Source: Candidatus Cryptobacteroides faecihippi (GTDB lineage: Bacteria; Bacteroidota; Bacteroidia; Bacteroidales; UBA932). From it: DNA of 13,527 bases. The translations under genes were made by a program, and so were the position numbers. The notes under the pieces are model-generated. The model saw nothing but the letters and a program-made list of their open reading frames with translations, had not been told where the DNA came from and did not search any database. Shown here in pieces: positions 6,057-13,100 of this stretch; within the stretch, counting starts at the first letter, position 1; every line of letters starts with the position of its first letter. Location of the stretch: the NCBI GenBank assembly GCA_018066065.1, contig JAGHSC010000070.1:1-13527 (forward strand). Direction: 5' to 3'.

Positions 6057-7844
6057 CTACATTCTTTCAGGAAGCTCTATTCCAAGGATGGCCATAGCCT
6101 TGCGGAGGACGGCAGAGATTGCATCGATGAGCACAAGGCGCATCATGAGGGTGTCTGCATTCTCCTCCTTGAGGATCGGTGTATCGTGATAGTATTGGTT
6201 GAATTCCTTTGCCAGGTCATATGCGTAGTTCGCGATGACGGCAGGAGAAAGGGCGGCTGCAGCCTCGCCCACCTTTGAAGGGTAGGTATTGAGGATCTTG
6301 ATGAGCCTGATCTCCTTGGCACTGAGGGCGACCTCCGGCAGGCCGGCCGCATCCAAGCATATTCCCTTGTCCTGAGCCTTGCGGAGGATCGACCTGATCC
6401 TGGCATGGGTGTACTGGATGAATGGGCCTGTGTTACCGTTGAAGTCGATGGACTCCTTAGGGTTGAAGAGCATAGTCTTCTTAGGGTCAACCTTGATTAT
6501 GAAGTACTTGAGGGCGCCGAGGCCGATCATGTGATAGAGCTTGTCCTTCTCTTCGTCAGTCATGTCAGCAAGCTTTCCTGACTCTTCGGAAGTAGCCTTT
6601 GCCTCCTCGTACATCTTCTGGATGAGATCGTCGGCGTCGACGACGGTACCTTCGCGGGACTTCATCTTGCCCTCCGGGAGCTCGACCATTCCATAGGAAA
6701 GATGGAAGATGTCGTCAGCCCATGCAAAGCCGAGCTTGCCGAGGATGAGCTTGAGCACTTGGAAATGGTAGTCCTGCTCGTTTCCCACGACATAGATGTG
6801 TGAATCGAGAGAATTCTCGCTGAATCGCTTCTCAGCAGTTCCGAGGTCCTGGGTGATGTAGACCGATGTGCCGTCGGAGCGCTGCACGATCTTGCGGTCG
6901 AGGCCGTCACCGGTGAGGTCGCACCATACAGAGCCATCCGGATCGGTCACGAATACGCCCTTGCGGAGGCCTTCCTGAACGAGTTCCTTTCCGAGAAGAT
7001 AGGTATCGTGCTCGTAATAGACCTTGTCGAAGTCAATGCCGAGAGCGGCGTAGGTCTGGTCGAATCCTTCGAAGACCCATCCGTTCATGGTAGCCCAGAG
7101 ATCACGGACATCCTTGTCGCCTGCCTCCCACTTCTGGAGCATGAGATGTGCCTCCTTGAGGCTTGGAGCCTCCTTCTTGGCCTCATCCTCGCTCATGCCG
7201 CCTGCGATGAGCTCATCGACCTCCTTCTTGTAGATGTCGTTGAACGCAACGTACATGTCGCCGACAAGATGGTCGCCCTTCTTGCCGCTGGAGGCCGGAG
7301 TGGCGCCTTCACCCACCTTCTGCCATGCGAGCATGGACTTGCAGATGTGGATTCCCCTGTCGTTGACAAGGGTCGTCTTGATGACGTTGTTGCCCGCAGC
7401 CTTCAGAAGCTTTGAAACGGAATCACCGAGAAGGTTGTTCCTGATGTGGCCGAGATGAAGCGGCTTGTTTGTGTTTGGTGAAGAGAACTCCACCATTATG
7501 TTCTTTCCCGTCGATGGAAGGTTTCCGAATGAAGGGTCGGTAGTGATCTCCTTGAAGAGACCGTTCCAGTAGACATTGGAGAACAGGAGGTTCAGGAATC
7601 CCTTGACACAGTTGAAGTCGGAGATTTCCGGGACATTGTCCTTCAGCCACTGGCCGATTGCGTTGCCGGTGTTTTCAGGAGTTGAATGTGACATGCGTAA
7701 AAGAGGGAAGACGACCAATGTAAAGTCGCCTTCGAACTCTTTCCTTGTCACTGAAACCTGCAGAGTGGATGCCTCCACTTCCGCACCATACAAGGCCTTG
7801 ATGGCCTGTGCCGCCTTGGCGGCGATGAACATTTCAGGTGTCAT
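6057..7844 (-). CDS. argS: Arginyl-tRNA synthetase
   Basis: This cytoplasmic class I synthetase attaches arginine to tRNA-Arg using ATP. The 595 residues fit the bacterial length. Visible parts are the N-terminal tRNA-D-loop-binding domain (about 1-110), the nucleotide-binding signature VEFSSPNTNKPLHLGHIRNN (118-137) with HLGH at 130-133 as the HIGH motif, and YVVGNEQDYHFQVLK (351-365). KMKSREG (393-399) stands in for KMSKS. The DALR anticodon-binding domain starts near NTGPFIQYTHARIRSIL (471-487) and runs to the end. The ATG overlaps the rpoD stop in a TAATG arrangement, so translation is probably coupled to rpoD. No defect is seen. Confidence 0.97.
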   Translation of the reverse strand: MTPEMFIAAKAAQAIKALYGAEVEASTLQVSVTRKEFEGDFTLVVFPLLRMSHSTPENTGNAIGQWLKDNVPEISDFNCVKGFLNLLFSNVYWNGLFKEITTDPSFGNLPSTGKNIMVEFSSPNTNKPLHLGHIRNNLLGDSVSKLLKAAGNNVIKTTLVNDRGIHICKSMLAWQKVGEGATPASSGKKGDHLVGDMYVAFNDIYKKEVDELIAGGMSEDEAKKEAPSLKEAHLMLQKWEAGDKDVRDLWATMNGWVFEGFDQTYAALGIDFDKVYYEHDTYLLGKELVQEGLRKGVFVTDPDGSVWCDLTGDGLDRKIVQRSDGTSVYITQDLGTAEKRFSENSLDSHIYVVGNEQDYHFQVLKLILGKLGFAWADDIFHLSYGMVELPEGKMKSREGTVVDADDLIQKMYEEAKATSEESGKLADMTDEEKDKLYHMIGLGALKYFIIKVDPKKTMLFNPKESIDFNGNTGPFIQYTHARIRSILRKAQDKGICLDAAGLPEVALSAKEIRLIKILNTYPSKVGEAAAALSPAVIANYAYDLAKEFNQYYHDTPILKEENADTLMMRLVLIDAISAVLRKAMAILGIELPERM

Positions 7845-8704
7845 TAGCCAAGATATGTTTTCAGATGTTTGCTTGCAGATGGTTTCTTGAGCTTGCGTAT
7901 CGCCTTTTCCTTGATCTGGCGAACGCGCTCCCTTGTCAGGTCAAGTCTCTCTCCGATTTCCTCGAGAGTCATCTCCTGGCATCCGATGCCGAAGAATGAC
8001 TTGATGATCTCACGCTCACGGGATGTGAGAATCTGGAGAGACCTTTCGATCTCGGTGCTGAGGGACTCGTTGACAAGTCCCCTGTCAGCCATCGGTGAAT
8101 CATCGTTAGGGATGATGTCGAGAAGGCTGTTGTCCTCACCTTCGACGAACGGAGCATCGACGGACACATGTCTTCCGGAGACCCTGAGTGTGTCCGAGAT
8201 CTTGTCCTGCGGGATATCTATCATTTCAGCGAGCTCCTCATTAGAAGGAGCCCGCTCGTTTTTCTGTTCGAACTGAGACAGTGCCTTGTTGATCTTGTTG
8301 AGCGAACCAACCTGGTTGAGAGGAAGACGGACGATCCTGGACTGCTCGGCAAGAGCCTGAAGGATCGACTGGCGGATCCACCACACTGCATAGGAGATGA
8401 ACTTGAAGCCTCTGGTCTCGTCGAATTTCTCGGCGGCCTTGATGAGTCCGAGGTTGACTTCATTGATGAGGTCAGGAAGGCTCAGTCCCTGATTCTGGTA
8501 CTGCTTGGCAACCGACACGACGAATCTCAGGTTTGCCCTGGTGAGTTTCTCGAGTGCCTTCTGGTCGCCCTTGCGGATCCTCTGCGAAAGTTCAACTTCC
8601 TCTTCCGGTGACACCAGTTCCTCGCGTCCGATTTCCTGGAGATACTTGTCCAGGGAAGCGCTTTCGCGGTTGGTGATCGATTTTGTGATCTTAAGTTGTC
8701 TCAT
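7844..8704 (-). CDS. rpoD: Primary RNA polymerase sigma factor RpoD/SigA
   Basis: At 286 residues, this sigma-70 factor lacks region 1.1, as do Bacteroidetes primary sigmas that recognise -33/-7 promoters. It starts MRQLKITKSITNRESASLDK, the expected Bacteroidetes N-terminus, so the start at 8704 is secure. Region 1.2 is at about 15-45. Region 2 (about 52-122) has LTRANLRFVVSVAKQYQ (54-70) and the melting helix FKFISYAVWWIRQSILQALA (100-119). Region 3 (about 131-208) has LPLNQVGSLNKI and GRHVSVDAPF. Region 4 has the helix-turn-helix MTLEEIGERLDLTRERVRQI (245-264). In region 2.2 the usual EGN is EVN (Val83), an unusual change at a very conserved Gly. It sits 19 nt behind htrA and overlaps argS by 1 nt, so it is probably cotranscribed with both. 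Confidence 0.97.
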   Translation of the reverse strand: MRQLKITKSITNRESASLDKYLQEIGREELVSPEEEVELSQRIRKGDQKALEKLTRANLRFVVSVAKQYQNQGLSLPDLINEVNLGLIKAAEKFDETRGFKFISYAVWWIRQSILQALAEQSRIVRLPLNQVGSLNKINKALSQFEQKNERAPSNEELAEMIDIPQDKISDTLRVSGRHVSVDAPFVEGEDNSLLDIIPNDDSPMADRGLVNESLSTEIERSLQILTSREREIIKSFFGIGCQEMTLEEIGERLDLTRERVRQIKEKAIRKLKKPSASKHLKTYLG

Positions 8705-8723
8705 TCTGTATCGTTACGTCTGT

Positions 8724-10235
8724 CTAGTCCTTTCCGAAGCCGAAATAAGCCTTCCTACCGTCGGCTGTGACGCCTTCGATGTAGACTGACCTCTTGGCGG
8801 CCTTGGCGATGTTCACGACATCCTGAGGAGACTTGACAGGCTGGTCGTTGACATAGACGATGACGAGTCCTTCGGAAGCACCTGCCTCAAGCATCCTTCC
8901 GGAGCCGAGCGAAACGACCTCGACACCACTCGTGAGACCGAATCTCGCAAGAGTTTCCCTGGATGCGCTCCTGAGTGCAGCACCATAGAAAGCGATTTCG
9001 CCATTGGCGGCGGCAACACCGTTGCCTGCTGCGCTTTCCTGGAACTCGACACTGAATTCCTTCTCCTTCCCATCCCTGAGGACCGTCATGACGGCCTTGT
9101 CGCCAGGGTGGTAGGAGTTGACTTTCTCCTGTACCGATGCGCCGTTGGTAACCTTGGACCCGTCGATGGTCAGGAGGATGTCACCCTTCCTGATACCAGC
9201 CTTGTCAGCTGAACCGCCGTCGGAAACCTCTGCAATATATACGCCCTCGAGAGAAGAAAGTTTCATTTTTTTCATCATATCCTCGACAGAATCATACTTG
9301 AGGGCATCTGCGAGATTCTCGTTGAGATCGGACATGGAGATGCCAAGCACAGCTCTCTTGACCGAGCCGAAGTCTATGAGGTCGCCGACGATCTTCTTCA
9401 CGATGTTCACAGGAACTGCGAAAGAATATCCAGAATAGGAGCCGTCCTGCGAAACGATGGCAGTGTTGATGCCCACGAGCTCACCAGTCTTGTTGACAAG
9501 GGCACCGCCTGAGTTGCCAGGGTTGACGGCGGCATCAGTCTGGATGAACGACTCGATGTGGAGCTGGTTTCCGCCCCTGGATCCACCATAAGGATTCTGC
9601 TGTCCCTGGCCGAAATTCATTGAACGTCCCTTTGCACTGACGATGCCGGCGGTGACGGTTGAGCGGAGCTGGTAGCCGAGAGGGCTTCCGACGGCAAGGA
9701 CCCACTCACCGAGACGAAGCGCATCTGAATCGCCGAAGGATATGGTCGGAAGATTCTCTGCCTCGATCTTGATCAGTGCGATGTCGGTGGCAGGGTCGGT
9801 ACCGATGATCTTTGCAGGATACTTCTTGTTGTCATCGAGCGTTACTTCAATCTTCGTGGCATTGGCGACGACATGGTTGTTGGTCACGATGTAGCCGTCA
9901 GGGCGGATGATGACACCGGAGCCACTTCCCTGCTGCTCACGCTGCTGCTGAGGAACGTTCCCGAAGAAGAAACGGTAGAAGGGATCATCCATCTGATACT
10001 GCTGGGTGATGGTCACTCCGACATAGACAACTGCCTTGACTGCCGACTCTGCGGCATATGTTAGATCCGGATACTCAGATTGTGACAGATTGACAGTCTT
10101 GGTGATCGTACCATCCTGGGCAACCACCTTTGTACCGTCATTGATGTCTGCAGCCTTGGTGACACCATAAGCTGCCAGCATGCTCAATCCAATGGAGAGC
10201 AATACAGTTACAAGATTCTTTTTCATGTCAGTCAT
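8724..10235 (-). CDS. htrA: HtrA/DegP-type periplasmic serine protease with two PDZ domains
   Basis: This 503-residue envelope protease/chaperone degrades misfolded periplasmic proteins. From the chosen ATG at 10235, a signal peptide MTDMKKNLVTVLLSIGLSML continues to about residue 28; 10226 (MKKN) is an equally good start, while 10256 and 10271 add residues before the basic n-region. The trypsin-like domain (about 60-285) has the triad H121 in TNNHVV, D151 in ATDIALIKI and S242 in NPGNSGGAL. PDZ1 (about 295-400) carries GVYIAEVSDGGSADKAGIRK (331-350) with a short Lys/Met-rich insertion before it (319-326). PDZ2 (about 420-497) is more divergent. The Gln/Gly-rich loop at 96-107 resembles the LA loop of DegP. 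It is the first gene of the string leading to rpoD and diverges from dnaN. Confidence 0.93.
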   Translation of the reverse strand: MTDMKKNLVTVLLSIGLSMLAAYGVTKAADINDGTKVVAQDGTITKTVNLSQSEYPDLTYAAESAVKAVVYVGVTITQQYQMDDPFYRFFFGNVPQQQREQQGSGSGVIIRPDGYIVTNNHVVANATKIEVTLDDNKKYPAKIIGTDPATDIALIKIEAENLPTISFGDSDALRLGEWVLAVGSPLGYQLRSTVTAGIVSAKGRSMNFGQGQQNPYGGSRGGNQLHIESFIQTDAAVNPGNSGGALVNKTGELVGINTAIVSQDGSYSGYSFAVPVNIVKKIVGDLIDFGSVKRAVLGISMSDLNENLADALKYDSVEDMMKKMKLSSLEGVYIAEVSDGGSADKAGIRKGDILLTIDGSKVTNGASVQEKVNSYHPGDKAVMTVLRDGKEKEFSVEFQESAAGNGVAAANGEIAFYGAALRSASRETLARFGLTSGVEVVSLGSGRMLEAGASEGLVIVYVNDQPVKSPQDVVNIAKAAKRSVYIEGVTADGRKAYFGFGKD

Positions 10236-10295
10236 ATTGTTTAGATTGTCTTTCATGCATGGCCGTGGCAACTGCCGCAGCCGGGTTCGTGGAAA

Positions 10296-10307
10296 ATCAA
10301 ATTTGAT
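10296..10307. repeat. 12-bp perfect palindrome between htrA and dnaN
   Basis: ATCAAATTTGAT is its own reverse complement. It sits in the AT-rich part of the 167-nt divergent intergenic region, about 60 nt from the htrA start and 28 nt before the dnaN -7 box. It could be an operator for a dimeric regulator, but its inner CAAATTTG also resembles a -7 box. Confidence 0.5.
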
Positions 10308-10327
10308 GCCATTTTTTATTTGACGAA
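10298..10327 (-). promoter_or_regulatory. Candidate promoter for the htrA-rpoD-argS-ygiQ string
   Basis: On the minus strand CAAATTTG (10305 to 10298) differs from TAnnTTTG only in its first base. It lies 18 nt downstream of TTCG (10327 to 10324). Neither element is perfect, but no better candidate is seen upstream of htrA. Transcription would start near 10291. Confidence 0.35.
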
Positions 10328-10342
10328 TTATTATTATATTTG
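10312..10342 (+). promoter_or_regulatory. Bacteroidetes-type promoter for dnaN
   Basis: TATATTTG at 10335-10342 matches the -7 consensus TAnnTTTG exactly, with TTT at 10312-10314 a 20-nt spacer upstream. The predicted start near 10349 gives a leader of about 54 nt. This leader holds a small hairpin and the 15-bp tandem repeat. Confidence 0.6.
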
Positions 10343-10354
10343 TCTTCTAGAGGC

Positions 10355-10370
10355 CTTGTCCCTCGACAGG
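10355..10370 (+). other. Small hairpin in the dnaN leader
   Basis: CTTGTC (10355-10360) pairs with GACAGG (10365-10370), with one wobble, around a CCTC loop. It would lie near the 5' end of the dnaN transcript. It could protect the 5' end, but it is short and may be chance. Confidence 0.3.
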
Positions 10371-10373
10371 TCC

Positions 10374-10403
10374 AAAAGTTTGACAATAAAAAGTTTGACA
10401 ATA
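10374..10403 (+). repeat. Perfect 15-bp tandem duplication abutting the dnaN start codon
   Basis: AAAAGTTTGACAATA occurs twice without interruption, at 10374-10388 and 10389-10403. The last base of the second copy is the A of the dnaN ATG. The duplication therefore doubles the sequence normally seen by the ribosome just before the start codon. There is no Shine-Dalgarno motif in either copy. Confidence 0.95.
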
Positions 10404-11524
10404 TGAAATTCAACGTATCCAGCACTGAACTCCTCAAAGGATTGATGGAGATTTCCAAGGCCATCCCGGCCAAGTCTGCACTTCCCATCCTCGAGAACTT
10501 CCTCTTTGACCTGAGCGGCAACATCCTCTCGGTCACCGCATCCGACTCAGAGCTCACGCTCCGTACCGAGATCGAGGTTGACTCCACGGACGAAGAAGGC
10601 AAGATCGCTGTACCGGCAAGGCACATCATCGATCTTCTCAAGGAGCTTCCAGACCAGCCTGTCGTGATCAGCACGGCAAGCGACAGCGCAATCGAATGCC
10701 GCTGGTCAAGCGGTAACTCAGTGCTGCCTTTCTTCCCGGCAGAGGACTACCCTGAGATCAAGGGTGCCAGCGACGATGCCGAGAAGGTCACCTTCCCTGC
10801 CGAAAGTCTCGTGGAAGGAATCAACAAGACAATCTACGCAACTGCAGACGACGAGATCAGGCCTGCCATGAACGGTATCTTCTTCGACTTCGACAAGGAG
10901 AGCACTACCCTCGTGGCATCCGACTCCCACAAGCTCATCTGCTACACCACAAAGGATGCAAAGACAGCCGAGAAGTGCTCATTCATCCTCCACAAGAAGC
11001 CGGCTTCTGTCCTGAAGTCCATCATTTCCAAGGAATTCGACACCGTCGAGATCGCCTTCGACTCCAGCACAGTAGTGTTCACCCTCGGAAGGACGACGAT
11101 GGTCTGCAGGCTCATCGTGGGCAAGTACCCTAAGTACCGCGACGTCATCCCTCAGAACAACTCCAGCATCCTCAGGATCGACAGGTCGCTCTTCCTCAAC
11201 ACAGTGAAGCGTGTGGCAGTCTGCGCCAACAAGGCATCCAACCACATCAAGCTTGACCTCAAGCCAGGTCAGATGGAGATCACGGCACAGGATCTCGGCT
11301 TCGCGATTGCAGCCTATGAGAAGATCTCCTGCGACTACAATGGAGACAATCTCACAATAGGATTCAAGTCGACATTCCTTTCCGAGATCCTTGCAAACAT
11401 GAGCTGCGAGACCGTCGTGCTCAAGTTCGCGGATGCAAGAAGGGCAGCCCTCATCGTTCCTTCCGAGGAAGATGCCGAGAGCGACAAGGTTTGCGGCATC
11501 CTCATGCCGATCATGGTTCAGTAA
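10403..11524 (+). CDS. dnaN: DNA polymerase III subunit beta (sliding clamp)
   Basis: The beta clamp encircles DNA and tethers the replicative polymerase and repair enzymes. The 373 residues fit three tandem clamp domains (about 1-120, 121-245, 246-373). MKFNVSSTELLKGL and IPAKSALPILENFLFDL (21-37) form the canonical N-terminus, which fixes the start at 10403; the open frame extends upstream only through non-ATG codons of the leader. LPFFPAEDYPEI (108-119), FVASDSHKL-like LVASDSHKLICY near the middle, and the C-terminal GILMPIMVQ, whose MP pair lies by the partner-binding pocket, are typical. It is not beside dnaA, as is usual in Bacteroidetes. It has its own promoter and leads a transcript with the exonuclease 17 nt downstream. 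Confidence 0.97.
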   Translation: MKFNVSSTELLKGLMEISKAIPAKSALPILENFLFDLSGNILSVTASDSELTLRTEIEVDSTDEEGKIAVPARHIIDLLKELPDQPVVISTASDSAIECRWSSGNSVLPFFPAEDYPEIKGASDDAEKVTFPAESLVEGINKTIYATADDEIRPAMNGIFFDFDKESTTLVASDSHKLICYTTKDAKTAEKCSFILHKKPASVLKSIISKEFDTVEIAFDSSTVVFTLGRTTMVCRLIVGKYPKYRDVIPQNNSSILRIDRSLFLNTVKRVAVCANKASNHIKLDLKPGQMEITAQDLGFAIAAYEKISCDYNGDNLTIGFKSTFLSEILANMSCETVVLKFADARRAALIVPSEEDAESDKVCGILMPIMVQ

Positions 11525-11541
11525 AACATCATTCAGCCACA

Positions 11542-12528
11542 ATGGACCTTTCTCTCAAAAGGCCTCTGCTGTTCTTCGACATCGAAAGCACAGGCCTTAA
11601 CATTGTAATAGACGGAATCGTCGAGCTCAGTTTCGTCAAGGTATTCCCTGACGGCCACCACGAAGTCAAGACATGGAGAGTCTGCCCATGGGACTACGCC
11701 AAGGGTGCACAGAGATCGATGGACCCAGGTGCATCAGCCGTGAACGGGATCAAGGACGAAGACGTCGCCGGGGAGAAGAAATTCATCCAGATCGTGGAAG
11801 AGGTCATGGACTGGGTCAAGGACAGTGACCTTGCAGGATTCAATTCCACGAAGTTCGACCTTCCGATGCTTGCCGAGGAGATCGAGCGCGTCCGTGCCTA
11901 CTGCAAGAACAGGATAGCAGATCCGAGAGCAGCGGAAGACAAGAAGGAGAAGGCAAGGAATATGCTCGAGAAGATAGATGTAGACCTTCATTCCAAGCTC
12001 ATGGTCGATGTCCAGACACTCTACCACTACCTCGAGCCAAGGAACCTCAGGGCAGCCTACAGATTCTACTGTGGCGGAGAGGACTTCGACAACGCACACT
12101 CTGCAGAAGCCGACACCCTTGCCACCTACGAGGTCCTCAAAGGCCAGCTCGACATGTACAGGGAGCCGGACAAGTACCACGAGACGGCGCTGAAGAACGA
12201 TGTGGAATTCCTTGCAGGTGTTGCAGGAAGGCCAAAGACAATAGACTACGCCGGCAGGCTGGTGATGGGCAAGGACAACGAACCCGTGATCAGTTTCGGA
12301 AAGCACAAGGGAAAGACGGCAAGGTCAGTCTACGAGACCGAGCCGACCTATTTCGCATGGATCGAGAACGGAGAGTTCACCATGGACACGAAGCGCCAGT
12401 TCGCCCTCCTGAAGGAAAGGTTCGACAGGGAGAGGAAGGAAGCCATGAGCAAGCCGCTTGAAGGGCAGGAACTCGACAACGCCCTCGACATGCTCAGAGG
12501 CAAGTTCAACAACGGCAAGATTTTCTGA
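11542..12528 (+). CDS. DEDDh 3'-5' exonuclease (DnaQ/epsilon-like)
   Basis: This 328-residue protein has an RNase H-fold exonuclease domain at about 8-205. FFDIESTGL gives D13 and E15 (Exo I), GFNSTKFDLPML gives D106 (Exo II), and HSAEADTLATYEVL gives H186 and D191 (Exo III), completing the DEDDh set. Between Exo II and III, residues about 118-144 form a Lys/Glu/Arg-rich insertion. The C-terminal part has SFGKHKGK (251-258) and YFAWIENGEF (270-279), a small domain also found fused to such exonucleases in Bacteroidetes. The ATG at 11542 fits the domain start; the longer frame begins inside dnaN. Location 17 nt behind dnaN suggests a proofreading or repair role beside the clamp. The next gene starts in its stop codon. 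Confidence 0.9.
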   Translation: MDLSLKRPLLFFDIESTGLNIVIDGIVELSFVKVFPDGHHEVKTWRVCPWDYAKGAQRSMDPGASAVNGIKDEDVAGEKKFIQIVEEVMDWVKDSDLAGFNSTKFDLPMLAEEIERVRAYCKNRIADPRAAEDKKEKARNMLEKIDVDLHSKLMVDVQTLYHYLEPRNLRAAYRFYCGGEDFDNAHSAEADTLATYEVLKGQLDMYREPDKYHETALKNDVEFLAGVAGRPKTIDYAGRLVMGKDNEPVISFGKHKGKTARSVYETEPTYFAWIENGEFTMDTKRQFALLKERFDRERKEAMSKPLEGQELDNALDMLRGKFNNGKIF

Positions 12529-13100
12529 TGAACATAGTCATACGCACCTTTGACGGACACACGATAGTCCGCCCGGACACAACATGGGAGAAGGACAACG
12601 AGGACTTCTACCCACCGGAATTCGTGGAAAGGCTGACATGTTCCCCAGTTCTCTTCGCCAGGATCTCAAAGCCGGGAAGGAGCATAGGGAAGAAATTTGC
12701 ATCCCGCTACTATGACGGCATCAACATGGGAGTCCTGCTGTTCCCGGAAGAAATGATCGACGGAAGCCAGGAAGGCTACGCACAGGCATCCTGCCTCGAC
12801 CACACATCCTTCCTGCCGACACCGCTGTTCCTCCCGGTCACACTCGGCCAGGAAGACAATGAATTCAAGCTGAAGAAAGGGAACAAGACGTTCTGCTGCA
12901 TCAAGGGAGACGCCTTGACTGCAGAGATGGTGGACGATGCGGTCGCCGAAGTGACCAGGATGGTCTACATCAGGACCGGCGACTTTGTTGCAATCGAGCT
13001 TGCTCCGAGAAAGCCTCTGGCCTCAAGGGAGGATGGCGAAGTGGAGGTTCACGGAACCTGGTGTGAAAACAAGACTCTGGACTTCAAGGTCATCTTCTGA
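12528..13100 (+). CDS. Degenerate fumarylacetoacetate hydrolase-fold protein, function unknown
   Basis: This 190-residue protein shows the outline of the FAH fold: VLFARISKPGRSIGKKFASR (41-60), then YYDGINMGVLLF (61-72), ending in the TGDFVAI...GEVEVHG...LDFKVIF pattern (150-190) that resembles the C-terminal GD-x-I-x-T-G-T-P and final strands of FAH enzymes. What I recall of Bacteroidetes FAH paralogues has RFAHRYYDEV at the corresponding place. The acidic metal ligands expected just before it (an E-x-E pair) and after it (Asp in a GIDF context) are replaced: Ser-Pro at 39-40 and Val-Leu-Leu at 69-71. The TGTP motif is also altered. It is therefore probably not a metal-dependent hydrolase. 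It is translationally coupled to the exonuclease (TGATG) and overlaps the next gene tail to tail by 11 nt. The family call is by eye. Confidence 0.6.
   Translation: MNIVIRTFDGHTIVRPDTTWEKDNEDFYPPEFVERLTCSPVLFARISKPGRSIGKKFASRYYDGINMGVLLFPEEMIDGSQEGYAQASCLDHTSFLPTPLFLPVTLGQEDNEFKLKKGNKTFCCIKGDALTAEMVDDAVAEVTRMVYIRTGDFVAIELAPRKPLASREDGEVEVHGTWCENKTLDFKVIF

Noticed and set aside
4316..6097. 593-codon open frame on the plus strand, antisense to ygiQ
   Set aside because: It mirrors ygiQ and its flanks almost exactly. Its protein is rich in Arg, His, Val and Leu without any recognisable motif, while the minus strand encodes a full radical SAM protein. Codon-position bias of GC-rich genes easily gives such open antisense frames.
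10380..10401. TTGACA in the dnaN leader as a sigma-70 -35 element
   Set aside because: It appears twice only because of the 15-bp duplication, has no -10 partner before the ATG, and Bacteroidetes primary sigma factors use -33/-7 elements instead.
10340..10402. N-terminal extension of DnaN from a TTG at 10340
   Set aside because: The TTG lies inside the -7 promoter box, and the extra residues only translate the leader and its tandem repeat. The standard clamp N-terminus starts at the ATG at 10403.
11734..12306. 190-codon antisense frame over the exonuclease gene, and the similar one at 10979-11542 over dnaN
   Set aside because: Both lie wholly opposite well-supported genes with complete catalytic or structural motifs, and their translations show no domain features.
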